Assembly: GCA_036555515.1 (NCBI GenBank)
Contig: DATBLC010000346.1
Coordinates: forward strand, 1 to 64,000
Direction of reading: 5' to 3'
DNA: 64,000 bases
Source: DATACQ01 sp036555515
GTDB taxonomy: Bacteria > Desulfobacterota > Binatia > UBA9968
The stretch's first letter is position 1; the number at the start of each line of letters is the position of its first letter. The notes beneath the pieces were generated by a model that saw only the letters and a program-made list of their open reading frames with translations, did not search any database and was not told where the DNA came from. The translations under genes were made by a program, and so were the position numbers. Below, in pieces: positions 33,001 to 41,504 of the stretch.

Positions 33001-34088
33001 GACAAGTTATCGAAATCGCCAGTCGGCGCATCGGACCGGGATATCCCTGCTACATCATTGCCGAGATGTCTGGAAATCACGGCCAGAACTTCGAGCAGGC
33101 GGTGAAGATGCTCGAAGTCGCCAAAGAGGTCGGCGCCGACGCGGTGAAATTACAAACCTACACTGCCGACACCTTAACGATCGACTGTGATAACGACTAC
33201 TTCCGCATTAACGGTACGCTCTGGGACGGACGCACACTCTATGATCTGTACCGCGAGGCGTTTACGCCCTGGGAGTGGCAACCGCGTTTGAAAGAGATTG
33301 CCCGGCGCATCGGGCTGGAGCTTTTCTCCACGCCCTTTGATGCCAGCGCGGTGGACTTTCTGGAACGCATGGATGTCGCCGCGCACAAGATTGCGTCATT
33401 TGAAAACTGCGACATCGCGCTTTTGCGCAAAGTGGCGGCTACGGGAAAACCCATTATCGCTTCCACTGGCATGGCTACGTTGGCGGAGATCGACGAAATG
33501 GTGCGCGTGATCAAGAATGCCGGCGGCAACGAATTGGCGCTGCTCAAGTGTACCAGTGCCTATCCCGCTCCCTACGACGAAATGAATTTGCGCACGATAC
33601 CCCATATGGCGCAGGCCTTTGGCGTGCCCGTGGGCTTGTCGGACCATACGATGGGCAGCGTTGCCCCCGTGGCGGCGGTAGTCCTCGGCGCCTGCGTCAT
33701 TGAAAAACATTTCACCTTGTCGCGCTCGCTGGTCGGACCGGACAGCGTCTTTTCACTTGAGCCGCAAGAATTCAAAACGATGGTGGACGGCGTGCGCGTC
33801 GCCGAGACTGTGATGGGTCGGGTAGATTATGGCTTGACCGCTGCGGAAGTGAAGAGCCGCGCCTTTCGCCGGTCCCTGTTCGTGGTAGACAACGTCCGCG
33901 CCGGGGAATTCTTTACCGAGCACAACGTGCGCTCGATCCGGCCAGGTAATGGACTTCACACGCGCCATCTTGACGAAGTCCTGGGGCGAACGGCGACTCG
34001 CGACATTGAGCGCGGCACGCCGCTCAACTGGGACATGGTCGGGATTCGCAGCATACGCGCTGAGAGGGAGGCCCGTGCTGCAAGATAG
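32997..34088 (+). CDS. pseI: Pseudaminic acid synthase PseI
   Basis: PseI condenses the altrose-derived sugar with phosphoenolpyruvate to give pseudaminic acid. The 363-residue NeuB-family protein has the TIM-barrel start YIIAEMSGNHGQNFEQAVKMLEVA, ADAVKLQTYTADTLTID, FSTPFDASAVDFLE, IEKHFTLSRSLVGPDSVFSLEP, and a C-terminal antifreeze-like SAF domain (about residues 285-350, RSLFVVDNVRAGEFFTEHNVRSIRPGNGL). The EMSGNHG form is typical of PseI rather than sialic acid synthase NeuB. The start is ATG 32997, overlapping the pseH stop. Confidence 0.95.
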   Translation: MRQVIEIASRRIGPGYPCYIIAEMSGNHGQNFEQAVKMLEVAKEVGADAVKLQTYTADTLTIDCDNDYFRINGTLWDGRTLYDLYREAFTPWEWQPRLKEIARRIGLELFSTPFDASAVDFLERMDVAAHKIASFENCDIALLRKVAATGKPIIASTGMATLAEIDEMVRVIKNAGGNELALLKCTSAYPAPYDEMNLRTIPHMAQAFGVPVGLSDHTMGSVAPVAAVVLGACVIEKHFTLSRSLVGPDSVFSLEPQEFKTMVDGVRVAETVMGRVDYGLTAAEVKSRAFRRSLFVVDNVRAGEFFTEHNVRSIRPGNGLHTRHLDEVLGRTATRDIERGTPLNWDMVGIRSIRAEREARAAR

Positions 34089-34758
34089 AGTCTTCAGCGA
34101 GTTCGAAGGCGACCGCTGGTTTGAACGCAATCGGAGAGCCCTCAACGCCTTCGACCCTTCGGCGGATTTGCCGCTCAAGCTAATCGGCCTCTATGGGCTT
34201 ACTCCTGAGCGCGTGCTCGAAGTCGGCGCAGCTAACGGTTTCAGGTTGGCGGCAATTCGCCAGCGCACCGGCGCTGAAGCAGTGGCCGTGGAACCGTCCG
34301 CACAGGCGGTGCTTAACGGCAAGGCGAGCTTTCCTTTCATCACTTTCATACGCGGCACGGCCAGCGCGGTACCGCTGCGCGAATCGTTCGACCTGGTCAT
34401 CGTCAACTTTGTCTTTCATTGGATCGATCGGCAAAGCCTTCTCCGGGCCGTCGCAGAGGTGGATCGTCTGGTGCGCGACGGGGGCTATCTTCTGATCGGC
34501 GATTTTCTTCCAGCCAATCAATTGCAAGTCCGTTACCATCATATCGAAAGTGAAGAGGTCTATACGTACAAACAAAATTACGCGGCGACGTTCCTGGCCT
34601 CTGGGCTGTACCATCCGGTAACATTTCTCTCCGCTCACCACACAACCAGGGAACTTCAAGCGCGGATAGCGGAAAATGAGCGTATCGGCGCCTGGCTGCT
34701 GCGCAAGGAACTGCACGGACACTATATCGAGTCGAGTATGAGCGGCGCGCGTGGATAA
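34075..34758 (+). CDS. Class I SAM-dependent methyltransferase in the nonulosonate cluster
   Basis: 227 residues. Methyltransferase motif I is LEVGAANGFRLAAI (about residue 50), followed by AVEPS and SFDLVIVNFVFHWIDR, then the post-motif LLRAVAEVDRLVRDGGYLLIGDF. The start is read as GTG 34075 just after GAGAGGGAGG, inside the end of pseI. Its position between pseI and an oxidoreductase suggests it methylates a nonulosonate or another flagellar sugar, but small-molecule or protein targets cannot be excluded. It overlaps the next gene by eight bases. Confidence 0.8.
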   Translation: MLQDRVFSEFEGDRWFERNRRALNAFDPSADLPLKLIGLYGLTPERVLEVGAANGFRLAAIRQRTGAEAVAVEPSAQAVLNGKASFPFITFIRGTASAVPLRESFDLVIVNFVFHWIDRQSLLRAVAEVDRLVRDGGYLLIGDFLPANQLQVRYHHIESEEVYTYKQNYAATFLASGLYHPVTFLSAHHTTRELQARIAENERIGAWLLRKELHGHYIESSMSGARG

Positions 34759-35800
34759 TTGCAGTCAACCCCAGACGCGGCGTTTTGTCGTGGTCGGCTG
34801 CGGCTCCATCGGCCGCCGGCACATGAAGAACCTGCTCGCTTTGGGCGCCGGGGAGGTTCTCGGTTGCGATTTGCGCGCCGACCGGCGTGCTGAAGTCAAA
34901 GGCGAGTTGGGTGTCGAAACGCTGGCGAGCCCTGATGAGGCGTGGAGACGAGAACCCGATGCGATCGTGATTGCAGTGCCGACGGCGCTGCATATGCCGT
35001 GGGCCCTCGAGGCGGCGGAGCGCGGTGTTCACCTATTCATTGAAAAACCGCTGGCGAGTGCCTGGGCCGGGGTTGAGAGGCTTATGGAACTATCGCGTCG
35101 GAAGAATCTCGTTTCGTTGGTGGGCTGTAATATGCGCTTTCATCCAGGGCTGCTCACCGTCAAGCGGCTGCTCGCGGCAGGCGGCGTGGGGCGTATCATC
35201 GCCGCGCGCGCCGAGGCAGGTCAGTACCTCCCGGATTGGCATCCGTGGGAGGATTATCGCTATACCTACAGCGCCCGCACTGCTCTCGGCGGCGGCGTGA
35301 TATTCGATGCGATTCACGAAATCGATTACATCCGCTGGCTCGTGGGCGAAGTGGCAGGGGTATTTTGTCTCGCCGGCAAGCTGAGCCACCTGGAAATCGA
35401 CACGGAAGACACCGCGGCTTTGCTGCTGCGTTTTGAAAATGGCGCGTTGGGCGAGATTCATCTCGATTACATTCAGCGAGTCTACAACCGCAATTGCCAA
35501 GTCATAGGCGATGAAGGAACGCTCCATTGGGACTATGTGGCCGGGCAGGTGCGCTGGTATTCCGCGCAGACCAAAACTTGGCAATGCTTCAATAACCCTC
35601 CGGGTTGGAACGCGAATGAAATGTATTTGGACGAAATGCGGCATTTCGTAAACTGTCTGGCGCGGCGCTCCCAGCCCGAGCAAGACCTATTCGAGGCCGC
35701 GCGGGTGCTCAGCATCGCGCTGGCAGCGAAGGCGTCGGCGCTCAAACCATGCTGGATCGAAATGGGGAGTCAATCGTGGAACACCAACGCAACCTTGTAG
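34751..35800 (+). CDS. Gfo/Idh/MocA-family NAD(P)-dependent oxidoreductase
   Basis: 349 residues. A Rossmann domain at the N terminus (VVVGCGSIGRRHMKNLLALG) is followed by VIAVPTALHMPWALEAAERGVHLFIEKPLA, which carries the conserved EKP lysine, then a C-terminal domain with GGGVIFDAIHEIDYIRWLVGEV that usually provides a catalytic His. Such enzymes oxidise or reduce sugar nucleotides. In this cluster it may act on a nonulosonate precursor or modify the sugar made by the pathway; the substrate is unknown. The start is GTG overlapping the methyltransferase stop. Confidence 0.85.
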   Translation: MDNCSQPQTRRFVVVGCGSIGRRHMKNLLALGAGEVLGCDLRADRRAEVKGELGVETLASPDEAWRREPDAIVIAVPTALHMPWALEAAERGVHLFIEKPLASAWAGVERLMELSRRKNLVSLVGCNMRFHPGLLTVKRLLAAGGVGRIIAARAEAGQYLPDWHPWEDYRYTYSARTALGGGVIFDAIHEIDYIRWLVGEVAGVFCLAGKLSHLEIDTEDTAALLLRFENGALGEIHLDYIQRVYNRNCQVIGDEGTLHWDYVAGQVRWYSAQTKTWQCFNNPPGWNANEMYLDEMRHFVNCLARRSQPEQDLFEAARVLSIALAAKASALKPCWIEMGSQSWNTNATL

Positions 35801-37839
35801 CCATCGTGCAGGCGCGCATGAGCTCCACCCGGCTGCCGGGCAAAGTGCTGGCGGATCTGGGCGGTAAACCAATGCTGGAACATATTGTTTTGCGGCTCAG
35901 GCGCTCGCGGCTGATCAACGAGGTGATCGTTGCGACTTCCGGCACCAAAGCCGACGACCGCATCGCCGAAGCGGGTACCAAGAAAAACTTTAAGGTCTTT
36001 CGTGGCCACGAAGCCGACGTTCTCGACCGATATTACCACGCGGCCAAGAGCGCCGAGGCCGACATCGTCGTACGCGTCACCGGCGACTGCCCGCTCATCG
36101 ATCCCGAAGTAGTGGACCGGGTAATCGCGGCGTATTTGACCGAGGAGTGCGACTACGCTTCCAATACGCTCGTGTGCACCTATCCCGATGGGCTCGATGT
36201 CGAGGTATTTTCTTTTTCGGCTCTGGAAATCGCCTGGCGCGACGGCCGACGCGCCGCCGACCGGGAGCATGTGACGCCGTTCATCAGGACCTCGCGGCGT
36301 TTTCGTTTGCGCAACGTGGAAAGCGAGTTGGGCAAGTCGACCCGACAGCTGCGCTGGACGGTGGACGAGCTACGGGATCTTGAATTTGTCCGTGCCATTT
36401 ACGAGCGTTTGGGCACCAGAGAGGTTTTCGGTTGGCGCGAGGTCTTGGCGTTGCTTGACGCTAACCCGGCGCTAGGGAATTTAAATGGCGGGTTGATCCG
36501 CAACGAAGGCTTCTACCGTTCGCTCGCTCGTGAAGCTGCTTTGCCGCCGCAAAGATGCCGCCTTGATGCATCACAGGAACTCGCGCGACGGGCGGCACGA
36601 GTGATTCCGGGTGGCTCGCAGACACTCAGCAAAGGAGCCACACAGTTTGTCCGGGGCATAGCGCCGTCATTTTTGACGCGCGCCAAAGGCAGTCACGTAT
36701 GGGATGCGGACGGCAATGAGTATATCGATTTGCCGATGGCCCTCGGGCCGATCATTCTGGGGCATGGTTATCCGGCGGTTGACGACGCCGTGCGCCGTCA
36801 AATGACTCAAGGCGCTTCGTTTTCGCTGCCGCATCCGTTGGAAATTGAAGTAGCGGAGCGGTTGGCGGAGATGATTCCCTGCGCGGAGATGGCGCGCTTC
36901 GGCAAAAACGGCTCGGATGCCACGACGGGCGCAGTGCGCTTGGCGCGGGCCTACACGGGGAGGGATTTGATTGCCTGCTGCGGCTATCACGGTTGGCAAG
37001 ACTGGTACATCGGCGTGACGACGTTTAGCCGTGGTGTCCCGAAAGCCGTGCGCGAGCTAACGGCGGCCTTCGAGTACAACAATATTGAAAGCCTCAAGCG
37101 TATTTTAATCCAGAACCGTAAACGGGTGGCGGCCGTTATCCTCGAGCCCATCGGTGTCGTGGAGCCGGAGGGGGCGTTTCTGCAGCAAGTGCGCGATCTC
37201 TGCAGCCACGAAGGATGTTTGCTGATCTTTGACGAAGTGATTACCGGCTTTCGCGTGGCCAGGGGCGGCGCCCAAGAATATTTCGGCGTCGTTCCCGATC
37301 TCGCCTGCTTCGGCAAGGCGATGGCCAATGGTTATCCGCTCTCCGCAGTGGTGGGAGCGCGGCAGATCATGAAGCATTTCGAGCAGACGTTTTTCTCCTT
37401 CACCTTCGGCGGCGAGGCGTTGTCTTTGGCAGCGAGCCTCGCGACCATGAAGGAGATCGCCGAAAAAGAAGTCATCGCGCACAACTGGGAACAAGGCGGC
37501 AAGATCAAAGACGGTTTGAACGTTTTGGCGCGGGAGTTCGGCGTGGAAAACCTCGTGCGCTGCGTCGGCCTGCCGCCACGCACCGTCGTGAGCTTCCTCG
37601 ACGAGAGCGGGCGTGAGTCGCTCCTGGTCAAGAGTCTATTCCAACAAGAATGTCTCAAGCGCGGCGTGCTTTTCTCCGGCGGTCATAATATTTGTTACAG
37701 CCATAGTGACGAAGATATCGAGCACATTCTTCGGGTTTATCGCGCGGCGATGGAGATCGCCGGCGACGCAATCCGCGAAGACAGGGTCGAAGAAGCGCTG
37801 GAAGGCGAGCCGGTCCAGCCGGTATTTCGAAGAGCATGA
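35776..37839 (+). CDS. Fusion of SpsF-type cytidylyltransferase and PLP aminotransferase (GSA-aminomutase type)
   Basis: A 687-residue two-domain protein. Residues about 1-250 form an SpsF/KdsB-like cytidylyltransferase: IVQARMSSTRLPGKVLADLGGKPMLEH, then VRVTGDCPLIDPEVVD and YPDGLDVEVFSF. Residues about 260-680 form a class III PLP aminotransferase of the glutamate-1-semialdehyde type: PGGSQTLSKGATQFV, ARFGKNGSDATTGAVRLARAYTGR, IFDEVITGFR, and Schiff-base Lys514 in FGKAMANGYP. No separate PseF is present, so the first domain may activate the nonulosonate as CMP-sugar (inference). I start at GTG 35776 after GGGGAG; an ATG nine codons upstream exists. Confidence 0.85.
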   Translation: MEHQRNLVAIVQARMSSTRLPGKVLADLGGKPMLEHIVLRLRRSRLINEVIVATSGTKADDRIAEAGTKKNFKVFRGHEADVLDRYYHAAKSAEADIVVRVTGDCPLIDPEVVDRVIAAYLTEECDYASNTLVCTYPDGLDVEVFSFSALEIAWRDGRRAADREHVTPFIRTSRRFRLRNVESELGKSTRQLRWTVDELRDLEFVRAIYERLGTREVFGWREVLALLDANPALGNLNGGLIRNEGFYRSLAREAALPPQRCRLDASQELARRAARVIPGGSQTLSKGATQFVRGIAPSFLTRAKGSHVWDADGNEYIDLPMALGPIILGHGYPAVDDAVRRQMTQGASFSLPHPLEIEVAERLAEMIPCAEMARFGKNGSDATTGAVRLARAYTGRDLIACCGYHGWQDWYIGVTTFSRGVPKAVRELTAAFEYNNIESLKRILIQNRKRVAAVILEPIGVVEPEGAFLQQVRDLCSHEGCLLIFDEVITGFRVARGGAQEYFGVVPDLACFGKAMANGYPLSAVVGARQIMKHFEQTFFSFTFGGEALSLAASLATMKEIAEKEVIAHNWEQGGKIKDGLNVLAREFGVENLVRCVGLPPRTVVSFLDESGRESLLVKSLFQQECLKRGVLFSGGHNICYSHSDEDIEHILRVYRAAMEIAGDAIREDRVEEALEGEPVQPVFRRA

Positions 37840-37857
37840 ACTTTAGGAGGGCCTCCG

Positions 37858-39114
37858 TTGTCGAAAAGAAGCAGGAAAAAACCGGTAGGAACGTCCATGA
37901 GGCCCGCTTCAAACACGGGCAAGAAGCCCCGCGTCTTGTTTGCGTGCGGCGACGCAGACTTCGGCTACACCGAAGGCAAGATTTGGCGTCTGGCGCGCCG
38001 GTTGAAAGACCAGCTTGGTTGGGAGGTAGTTGCCGCGTCGCATGAGCGCGAAGCGATGGATGAGGCGCGCAAACTTGGCCTGAGTTGCGAATTCCTTCCC
38101 ATCGAGTCTCCTGCGGTGCTCGTTGCCGATCGGCTGCGCGCTACCGATGAGATGATTCGGGAGACCGCCGACATAAATTTCCCCGGCAGCCAGCTTCCCC
38201 TATGGAAGGTTCTCGCCATGGACGATTTTTTATCGTCGCTGCATCTCTTGGGAGCACAACCTAAAACCGATCTTGGCGCCGATGCGGTGATCGTGCCGTT
38301 GATGGCGGTCGATAACAACACAAAGGGGAGTTGCGGGCTTTACACCTGGTTGATTTCCGAAGCGCGGCGCAAGAACATACCGGTCGTCGGATTTGAAGTA
38401 AGCCCGCTGGGCAACAAGAATACCCTGTCGCAGCTGCCCGCCGACCACTATGCCGTCAAAAGCCAATGGTCGAAGGATTTCCTATTGCGCCAAAAAGTGG
38501 CGCGGCCCCAACAGGTGTCTGTTCTGCGATGGGAAGAGAGCTATTTGCTTTGGCCGGGACGCGACGAATACACCGAAGCTTTTCTAGAGCATGAAGCCAT
38601 GGCCCGGGAGATGCTTAATTTATCTTCGGATGAACCGGTTATTCTCATCCCCCATCACGTGGCGTTTCTCTGGGAGACGCGCAAGATCTTGGAGGCGTTG
38701 TCTCTCGTGCAATTTCACTTCAATTTAGTGATTCGCGTCGATCCCCGCACCGTGCGACGCCACTACTATGAGCGGGAGATCGTCATGGAAAGCTACGGCA
38801 GGGAGATTCGCGCTCTGCCCCGCGTCGTGATCGATGAGCGAGTCGGAGTCGGATTGCTCCTGCAACTCGCTGACATGGTGATCAGTGCGTTTTCCGGTAC
38901 CACCACCGAGCGGACTCTTCTCTGCCGCAAACCGACAATCATCTGCCAAGCCTTCGGAGAGCGAGGATGGCAGGGTGAATATTGTTACTGGGAGCCTGTA
39001 CCGCAAGAACTACCGCAACTGATTGACGCTTGGAAAGGTAAAGGCTGGCTCGACCGCAGGCGATTGGCCGGCATCGTATCCGAACTGGTAACCGGCGCCG
39101 CGAAGGCGGCGTAG
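37858..39114 (+). CDS. Glycosyltransferase-like protein of unknown specificity
   Basis: 418 residues starting at TTG after a perfect AGGAGG (37845-37850). After a basic N terminus it has a Rossmann-like start (KPRVLFACGDADFGYTEGKIWRLARRL) and a second half with VILIPHHVAFLWETRKILEAL, LVIRVDPRTV and LADMVISAFSGTTTERTLLCRKPTIICQAFGERG. That second half resembles the nucleotide-binding domain of GT-B enzymes such as the CDP-glycerol transferase or UDP-GlcNAc epimerase type. I do not recognise the family. Its place directly after nonulosonate genes and before flagellin suggests a role in transferring or modifying the flagellin glycan. Confidence 0.6.
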   Translation: MSKRSRKKPVGTSMRPASNTGKKPRVLFACGDADFGYTEGKIWRLARRLKDQLGWEVVAASHEREAMDEARKLGLSCEFLPIESPAVLVADRLRATDEMIRETADINFPGSQLPLWKVLAMDDFLSSLHLLGAQPKTDLGADAVIVPLMAVDNNTKGSCGLYTWLISEARRKNIPVVGFEVSPLGNKNTLSQLPADHYAVKSQWSKDFLLRQKVARPQQVSVLRWEESYLLWPGRDEYTEAFLEHEAMAREMLNLSSDEPVILIPHHVAFLWETRKILEALSLVQFHFNLVIRVDPRTVRRHYYEREIVMESYGREIRALPRVVIDERVGVGLLLQLADMVISAFSGTTTERTLLCRKPTIICQAFGERGWQGEYCYWEPVPQELPQLIDAWKGKGWLDRRRLAGIVSELVTGAAKAA

Positions 39115-39156
39115 ATCGAGGGTCGCGGATCTCTCATGCGCGATAGAGGAAAGGTC

Positions 39157-41277
39157 ATGAACATTTTCTCAGGCAAAAAGGCGCTGTGTTTCATCGCGCT
39201 GCCGCACCATAACCGCTTTCTCGTCCCCATTATGGACGCCCTGCGCAGGCGCGGCATGGAGACGCTCTATTTCACGGCGGCGGCGGAAGGGGCTTTCGAG
39301 ATCACGCTTAACCAGGCCAATCTTCCGTATCACCATGTGCTAGACTATGCCGACGCCACAACCGGTGAGAAAATCGCGGCCGCTTATCGCAAGCTGCGCC
39401 CAGTGTATCAGGATAAAATACTGACCAACCCCACTTTCCAAGGGGTACCGGTGGTGATCCAGGACAAAACCATCCGCCCGGCGGTGGAAAATTTTTATTG
39501 CATGAACCGCATGCTGGAAGTGGAAAAGCCAGACCTCCTCTTTGCGCTGCACGAGCTAAACCCGTGGGGAAAAATGCTCGGTTACCTTTCTCATGTCCAT
39601 CGTATTCCATACTTCACGCTACAAGAAGGGCTTTACTACGCGGACATTCATTATTACCGGTTCCATACCGATTTTTCGACCGCCTGCATGGTTTGGGGCG
39701 AAGACTGCCGCCAAATACTTCTCAAGGCGGGCTGCAGCGACGACAAGATTTATCCGGTGGGCAATACCCATATCTGGAACGCCAAAGCCGCGGCCACCTG
39801 CGACACGGCCAAGCGCGAGACCCGCGCCGCGTTGGGCATTGCGCCGGATAAAAAGATCATTTTGTTTTTGATGTCCCATTCCCACTACCAGCCCTTCGAC
39901 GCGCGAAAATTTCTCGATTGGATGAAGCGACGAGGTGACGTTGTGGCGGTGTTCAAATGGCACCCCGTCACTAGCAAAGAGATCGTGGATCGCGCCCTGG
40001 AGCGCATACCGAAGGACGCGCCGACAATCAACGCTCCGAGCTTTGACACTTATCGGTTAATCGGCGCCAGCGATATCTGCGTCACAGTGGGCAATTCCAC
40101 AACCGGCCTGGAGGCGATTGCTTTTGGCAAGCCCCTCCTGGAATGCCGGCTGCCGGACCAAACCTACTCCTTCGTCGAGCAGGGCGTGGCGGAATCGGCG
40201 GTGGGCTTCGAAGATATCGGCGAAAAGTGCGAGGCGGTGATGTCCCGCGGACTGCCTGAGGGACGACAGCAGCAGTTGGAAAAATATTTGGCTTACAATT
40301 TCGCTTACCAAGATAATCAAACGATGGAACGCATTGTTGATCTTGTGTCCGAGTCGCTGGCGGCCCGGGACAACGCGGACGCGATTACGGCGCCGATCCG
40401 CGCGCCACTCGAAACTTCGTTTCCCTGCTCCCTCATCTTGCCGGTGGACGAAGCGCCTCCGGAAGCACTCTTGGCTACTTTGGCCAGCATCGCCGAAAAA
40501 ACCGCCGGAGAGATTTTTGAAGTTGTTATAATTGATTGTTCAGCGAGGAGAGACACTAAAGACTTGCTGGCCACGTTAGACGGCGATGTGAAAATCATTA
40601 GTGGAGAGCACCAATGGAGTTACGCCAGCGCCTGCAATCGTGGCGCGGCGGAAGCGCGCGGAAAATATCTGGCTTTCCTAAAGCCGGGGTTGGTCGTTGG
40701 CGAAGGCTGGCTTGAAGGGCTGCTGGAGAGCGCGGAAAACGAACCCGATGCCGGTGTGGTTGGAGGCGTGACGCTCAATGAGAATGGTCTTATCTGGCAT
40801 ATGGGTACCGCCTTTGATGTGAACCAGGCGCCCTTTTCGATCTACCGCTTGATGCCGTTGGAATTTTCCGGGGCACGTAAGCGCCGCGATTTTAAAGCGC
40901 TGGAACTACCTTTTCTAGCCACGCGCGAGCTTTTCTGTCGACTCGGCGGTTTCAACGCGGAATTTTCGAACCGTTTCGAAGATATCGATTTTTGCCTCCG
41001 GGTGCAGCGGAAAACGGCCTTGCGAGTTATTTATACTCCAGCAAGCAGCGTCATACGCCAGCACGTGACCTGGCAGGTCGTAGGTGAACAGGAACAGCTA
41101 AATCGCATCCGGTTCTACTCTAAGTGGACCGGTTCTGTTTGGCAGGACGATGAGCTCTATCTTCGAGAAGACGGCCTCACCCATGACGCATTGAGCGCTA
41201 TGTACCGGGAATTGGCAGGCCGAGTTGCTTACGGCGCTTGCCGGTCGGCATCCGATTCGCTCCCTGCCGACCTCTAA
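39157..41277 (+). CDS. Two-domain glycosyltransferase (GT-B-like plus family 2 GT-A) upstream of flagellin
   Basis: 706 residues. The first about 420 residues look like a GT-B-type sugar transferase: LCFIALPHHNRFLVPIMDALRRRGMETLYF, LHELNPWGKMLGYLSHVHRIPYFTLQEG, VFKWHPVT, and GASDICVTVGNSTTGLEAIAFGKPLLE, which resembles a donor-binding site. Residues about 430-690 are a family 2 glycosyltransferase: SLILPVDEAPPEALLATLASI, a Cys-Asn-x-Gly region ASACNRGAAEARGKYLAFL, and FEDIDFCLRVQRK with the acceptor ED motif. The start at ATG 39157 follows GAGGAAAGG; an ATG seven codons upstream is possible. It is the best candidate in the window for adding glycans to flagellin. Confidence 0.75.
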   Translation: MNIFSGKKALCFIALPHHNRFLVPIMDALRRRGMETLYFTAAAEGAFEITLNQANLPYHHVLDYADATTGEKIAAAYRKLRPVYQDKILTNPTFQGVPVVIQDKTIRPAVENFYCMNRMLEVEKPDLLFALHELNPWGKMLGYLSHVHRIPYFTLQEGLYYADIHYYRFHTDFSTACMVWGEDCRQILLKAGCSDDKIYPVGNTHIWNAKAAATCDTAKRETRAALGIAPDKKIILFLMSHSHYQPFDARKFLDWMKRRGDVVAVFKWHPVTSKEIVDRALERIPKDAPTINAPSFDTYRLIGASDICVTVGNSTTGLEAIAFGKPLLECRLPDQTYSFVEQGVAESAVGFEDIGEKCEAVMSRGLPEGRQQQLEKYLAYNFAYQDNQTMERIVDLVSESLAARDNADAITAPIRAPLETSFPCSLILPVDEAPPEALLATLASIAEKTAGEIFEVVIIDCSARRDTKDLLATLDGDVKIISGEHQWSYASACNRGAAEARGKYLAFLKPGLVVGEGWLEGLLESAENEPDAGVVGGVTLNENGLIWHMGTAFDVNQAPFSIYRLMPLEFSGARKRRDFKALELPFLATRELFCRLGGFNAEFSNRFEDIDFCLRVQRKTALRVIYTPASSVIRQHVTWQVVGEQEQLNRIRFYSKWTGSVWQDDELYLREDGLTHDALSAMYRELAGRVAYGACRSASDSLPADL

Positions 41278-41425
41278 GTCCCGTCCTAAGCCGCTTTCGC
41301 ACATTCAATTGCTGCTGATGGCGATTTCTGGCGGCGCCAAGCGGACTTGAGCGCGAGTCATTTGTCCGCTCTTGTCGCGTGTTCGCACTTCGTGCCGTGC
41401 CTTCCCCACGGTGCAATTGGCTCAT

Positions 41426-41453
41426 TAAAGCGCCGATTGTTGAAGACCGATAG
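41426..41453 (+). promoter_or_regulatory. FliA (sigma28) type promoter for fliC
   Basis: TAAA at 41426-41429, then ACCGATAG at 41446-41453 after a 16-base spacer, one base longer than typical; six of eight -10 bases match. The start of transcription would be near 41460, placing the CsrA-type hairpin at the very 5' end of the flagellin message. Confidence 0.55.
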
Positions 41454-41461
41454 CCACTACA

Positions 41462-41481
41462 GCGGGGAAAGGAAACCCCGT
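41462..41481 (+). promoter_or_regulatory. CsrA-type RNA hairpin in the fliC leader
   Basis: Five perfect pairs (CGGGG / CCCCG, 41463-41480) plus an outer G-U, with an 8-base loop AAAGGAAA that presents the GGA core bound by CsrA. A second GGA lies in the Shine-Dalgarno AAGGAGG (41492-41498), 12 bases further on. CsrA dimers typically bridge one leader hairpin and the ribosome-binding site to block translation. csrA and fliW are encoded at 27875-28574. Confidence 0.7.
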
Positions 41482-41504
41482 AAAAAATTTCAAGGAGGAA
41501 CAGT

